Origin: Burkholderia sp. GAS332
Lineage (GTDB): Bacteria > Pseudomonadota > Gammaproteobacteria > Burkholderiales > Burkholderiaceae
Direction: 5' to 3'
DNA length: 64,000 nucleotides
NCBI GenBank assembly: GCA_900142905.1
Contig: FSRV01000001.1
Coordinates: forward strand, 3,162,001-3,226,000
The notes below the pieces were generated by a model that saw only the letters and a list, made by a program, of their open reading frames with translations, was not told the DNA's origin and searched no databases. Numbering within the stretch: the stretch's first letter is position 1; each line of letters opens with the position of its first letter. This document shows, in pieces, positions 61,506-64,000 of the stretch. The translations under genes and the position numbers were made by a program.

Positions 61506-62897
61506 TTACTCACTTTCGCGTGCTTCGGGCTCTTCGTCAAAAATTTGGTACTTGCGCATCTTCTCCCATAAAACCTTGCGGCTGATGCCCAGATAAAGGG
61601 CCGTATCCTGGCGGCGCCAACCATTTGCATCGAGCGCAGCAAGCACGCGATTGCGCTCGGCCATGTCCCATTTGCTACGGTCAACCAGCACTTCGGCCGC
61701 GCTCTCGGCGGGCACCGGTTGACTGGTGCGCGCAAGCGCGAGCAGCCGCTGCAGACGCGCCGCATCCCACGCGCCGATCTGACGCACCGTCACGCCGATC
61801 CGCTCGGCCAGGTTGCGCAGTTCGCGCACATTGCCGGGGAAATAGGTGTCGGCTACCGCGTCGGCGAGCCAGTACGGCAGGTCCGGTAAAGCGGAGAGAC
61901 GCTCGCTGCCGACAATCTGCGCAATGAACGCCTTGAAGATCGCAATCTTGTCGACGGCGCCCCGCTCCTCGAGGGACGGAATCTTCAATTCGATCACCGC
62001 AAGCCGGTAGTAAAGATCGGCGCGGAACGTGCCGTCCTTGACCAGTTGCGGCAGATGTTTGTTGGTCGCCGCCACCAGCCGGAAATCGAGCTTCACGGGC
62101 GTGGCCGAACCGATTCGCGTGACCGCGCTGTCTTCGAGGACGCGCAGTAGCTTGACCTGCTGGTAGAGCGGCAGATCACCGATTTCGTCGAGGAACAGCG
62201 TGCCGCCGTCAGACTGCTCGAAGTAGCCCTTGTGCGCGACCACCGCGCCCGTGAACGAGCCCTTGGAGTGGCCGAAGAACAGCGATTCGAACAGGCCGTC
62301 CGGAATCGCGCCGCAGTTCACCGCGACGAACGGCCCCTGGCCGTAGCGGGTATGTTTTTCGTGCAGCAGTTGCGCGATGCGCTCCTTGCCGACGCCGGTT
62401 TCGCCGTGCACCAGCACGCTCGTGTCGCAGTCGGCAAACGTGTCGACTTCGTGCAACAGCGCCTGCATGCACTCCGAGTTGGCGATCATCGCGTCCGACT
62501 CGTGCGTCTTGGCGCTGTGCGCGCGCAGTTGCAACACGAGCTTCATGACCATGCCGCGCAATTCGGCGCAGGTGAAGTCGAGCGGCAGGATGTGCGAATA
62601 GTCGGACGGGTAAGTCGCCGGGTCATGGTCGCGCGGCGCGGCGCCGACCCACACCACGGGAATGCCGTGCGCGGCCTGCCAGTCGCGCATGAGCAGCGCG
62701 CCGCTGTCGATCACCGATACGCTGATGATCGCAAGCGACGGCCGCAGCGCGGTCCGCTCAGGCGAGATCGCAATATCGTCCGCGCGGATCACTTCGACGT
62801 CGAAGCTCGCCAAGCAGCGCGCGACCCGGTCGACAATGTCGGCCTTGCCCTCCCAGACGTAGATATCGAGTTCCTCGATTTTGGGGTTGGTTCTCAT
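61506..62897 (-). CDS. Sigma-54-dependent transcriptional activator
   Basis: This 463-residue activator has an N-terminal receiver-like domain (about 8-125), an AAA+ domain with Walker A GETGVGKE (165-172), the sigma-54 contact loop as GSFTGA (213-218) instead of GAFTGA, Walker B LFLDEI (234-239), and a C-terminal Fis-type helix-turn-helix (about 420-450). The receiver-like domain lacks the phosphoacceptor Asp (SLAIISVSV at that place), so it is probably not controlled by phosphorylation. It lies 15 bp after a TadG-like gene and 47 bp before the DUF2968 gene, so it likely regulates the Tad pilus locus. Confidence 0.88.
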   Translation of the reverse strand: MRTNPKIEELDIYVWEGKADIVDRVARCLASFDVEVIRADDIAISPERTALRPSLAIISVSVIDSGALLMRDWQAAHGIPVVWVGAAPRDHDPATYPSDYSHILPLDFTCAELRGMVMKLVLQLRAHSAKTHESDAMIANSECMQALLHEVDTFADCDTSVLVHGETGVGKERIAQLLHEKHTRYGQGPFVAVNCGAIPDGLFESLFFGHSKGSFTGAVVAHKGYFEQSDGGTLFLDEIGDLPLYQQVKLLRVLEDSAVTRIGSATPVKLDFRLVAATNKHLPQLVKDGTFRADLYYRLAVIELKIPSLEERGAVDKIAIFKAFIAQIVGSERLSALPDLPYWLADAVADTYFPGNVRELRNLAERIGVTVRQIGAWDAARLQRLLALARTSQPVPAESAAEVLVDRSKWDMAERNRVLAALDANGWRRQDTALYLGISRKVLWEKMRKYQIFDEEPEARESE

Positions 62898-62912
62898 CTT
62901 GTCTTGGTTACG

Positions 62913-64000
62913 CTAGTTGACCAGTTGCGAAACGCCGCATGTCAGCGACATGTTATGGAGCGTGGCGGTGCCGACTTGTACGCCTAACAGCGAGAGTGTC
63001 GGGACGAGCACGGTGTCGAGCAGGCTGAACACGGGCTGCAGCAGCGGTGTCAGAACAGCGGCGACCGCAGTCAGAATCGGCTGCAGCAGCGACGAAATAT
63101 CGATCAGGTTATTGAGAAGCGAAATGTCCAGCGCGTGAGGCAACGCGTTCAGCAATTGCGAACTGAAGATGGCGACCGCGCTCCCGACCTGATTGGAATT
63201 GGCGCTCGCCACTACGTCGAAGCTGCCCGACGAGCCGTTGATGACAATCGGCGTGGTACCCGGCGTCAAGGTCAAGGGACCGATGCCGTGCACGATGACG
63301 TTGGCCACCTGCGCCGTGAAGCCGAGCAATGTCGCCGTGATGGAGGCCAGTTTGATCGGGGAGGCATAGACCGCCGCGGTGACGGGCGCGGTGACCGGCA
63401 CCGTACACTGCACACTGCCGCCAGACAGACAGGCCGCCGCGATGCCCGGCGTCACCTGCAGCGTTGCGTTGGTGGCCGCCTTGGTGCTTTCGCAATCGAC
63501 CGCCGTGAGGCTCGCGGTGCCGGGCCCGACGGCCAGCGTGACCACGAGCGGCGTGCTGAGCGCGGAGATCGACGCGGATACCAGCGGCGCCAAGCCCACG
63601 GTCAACGTCGGCAGCGGAACCGGCGCCAGCGTGACGGTCGCGTTGATCACCGCCGTGCGAGCCTGTGTGCGGGGCACGGCATTGGCACCGGTCCCCACCG
63701 TCCCGCCCTCGCCCACCGCCAGAGCCGGCGGATTGAGGACCTGCAGCGAGAGTCCCAGCACGCCGGGCAGGCTAGCCGCCACGTTGATCACCGGTGCATT
63801 GCCCACGGTGCCGTCCGGACTGCGCTGCGCGATCTGCGCGGCGACCAGCAACGCGTCGAACGCGTTGATGGTCGCTGTTGCTGCGGCATTGGGATTGGCG
63901 AGCCCAAGCGCGAGCAACCCGGGCGCGGACTGGCCGCCATCGCCCACGGTGATGTTCTGACCGCCAGGAATCGCGACGGCCAGCGTCTGCAGAATCGCCG
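62913..64000 (-). CDS. TadG-like pilus assembly protein, 5' end outside the window
   Basis: The frame is open to the right edge, so only the C-terminal part (about 360 residues) is present. It is low in charged residues and rich in Ala, Val, Thr, Leu and Ser, with short repeats such as LTPLLQPVFSLLDTVLVPTL and an end LHNMSLTCGVSQLVN. This matches the C-terminus of TadG-type proteins of Burkholderia Tad/Flp pilus loci. These are exported and help pilus assembly. The N-terminal TadE/G helix would be outside the window. It precedes the sigma-54 activator on the same strand. Confidence 0.72.
   Translation of the reverse strand, partial: AILQTLAVAIPGGQNITVGDGGQSAPGLLALGLANPNAAATATINAFDALLVAAQIAQRSPDGTVGNAPVINVAASLPGVLGLSLQVLNPPALAVGEGGTVGTGANAVPRTQARTAVINATVTLAPVPLPTLTVGLAPLVSASISALSTPLVVTLAVGPGTASLTAVDCESTKAATNATLQVTPGIAAACLSGGSVQCTVPVTAPVTAAVYASPIKLASITATLLGFTAQVANVIVHGIGPLTLTPGTTPIVINGSSGSFDVVASANSNQVGSAVAIFSSQLLNALPHALDISLLNNLIDISSLLQPILTAVAAVLTPLLQPVFSLLDTVLVPTLSLLGVQVGTATLHNMSLTCGVSQLVN

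Overview
The window is GC-rich Gram-negative DNA that reads as a Burkholderiales chromosome, most likely Paraburkholderia or Burkholderia. I base this on the gene families seen together (DUF2968 and DUF1571 proteins, a Burkholderia-type porin, a long-tailed second Hfq, a Tad-pilus locus with a sigma-54 regulator) and on recognition of these families, not on a database search.

Layout. 1-6.1 kb: a four-gene operon (acyl-CoA dehydrogenase, aminoacyl-tRNA-synthetase-like amino acid:carrier-protein ligase, DUF1839, GH2 beta-mannosidase-like enzyme), probably part of a cryptic aminoacyl-thioester pathway. 6.7-17.4 kb: an exopolysaccharide locus (Crp/Fnr regulator, UndP sugar transferase, GT2, Wza, Wzc, two GT4 enzymes) interrupted by a higBA toxin-antitoxin pair whose promoter lies inside a 19-bp inverted repeat. 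17.5-22.6 kb: housekeeping genes rpiA, rlmB and rnr, plus two tandem tRNA-Leu(CAG) genes, each with its own promoter and terminator. 22.7-26.5 kb: stress-type accessory genes (ferritin-like, PRC-barrel, lone receiver, a frameshifted membrane protein, a 24-residue membrane peptide). 26.6-28.8 kb: an isolated, AT-richer OsmC-YcaO fusion gene. 29.0-31.8 kb: metal homeostasis, with a GDT1/TMEM165-type exporter behind a yybP-ykoY manganese riboswitch, a DUF1289 protein, and the DmeRF cation efflux pair. 31.9-34.5 kb: a relic of an anti-sigma gene, a poly-glycine lipoprotein, a His-rich secreted protein and a cupin. 34.5-39.6 kb: a GntR-controlled catabolic operon (cyclase, FAH hydrolase, MFS, porin). 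39.6-43.2 kb: ClC channel, MAPEG protein, MFS transporter. 43.6-54.3 kb: a TetR regulator and a fatty-acid operon (fadE, high-molecular-weight FabG, MaoC dehydratase, thiolase, fadD, DUF1571) whose gene set matches the mycobacterial fadE5-fadA2-fabG4-htdX set. 54.3-58.6 kb: a VAO-type flavoprotein with a small exported protein, then an ECF sigma/anti-sigma/His-rich module. 59.0-60.3 kb: Hfq2 and small conserved proteins. 60.3-64 kb: an intergenic repeat, DUF2968, a sigma-54 activator and the C-terminal part of a TadG-like protein cut by the window end.

The points most worth following are the carrier-protein aminoacylation operon, the duplicated and partly decayed anti-sigma/His-rich module at 32-34 kb versus 56-58 kb, the manganese riboswitch with an overlapping long hairpin, the higBA operator, and the R-specific fatty-acid operon. 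No CRISPR array, rRNA, intact insertion sequence or prophage was seen.
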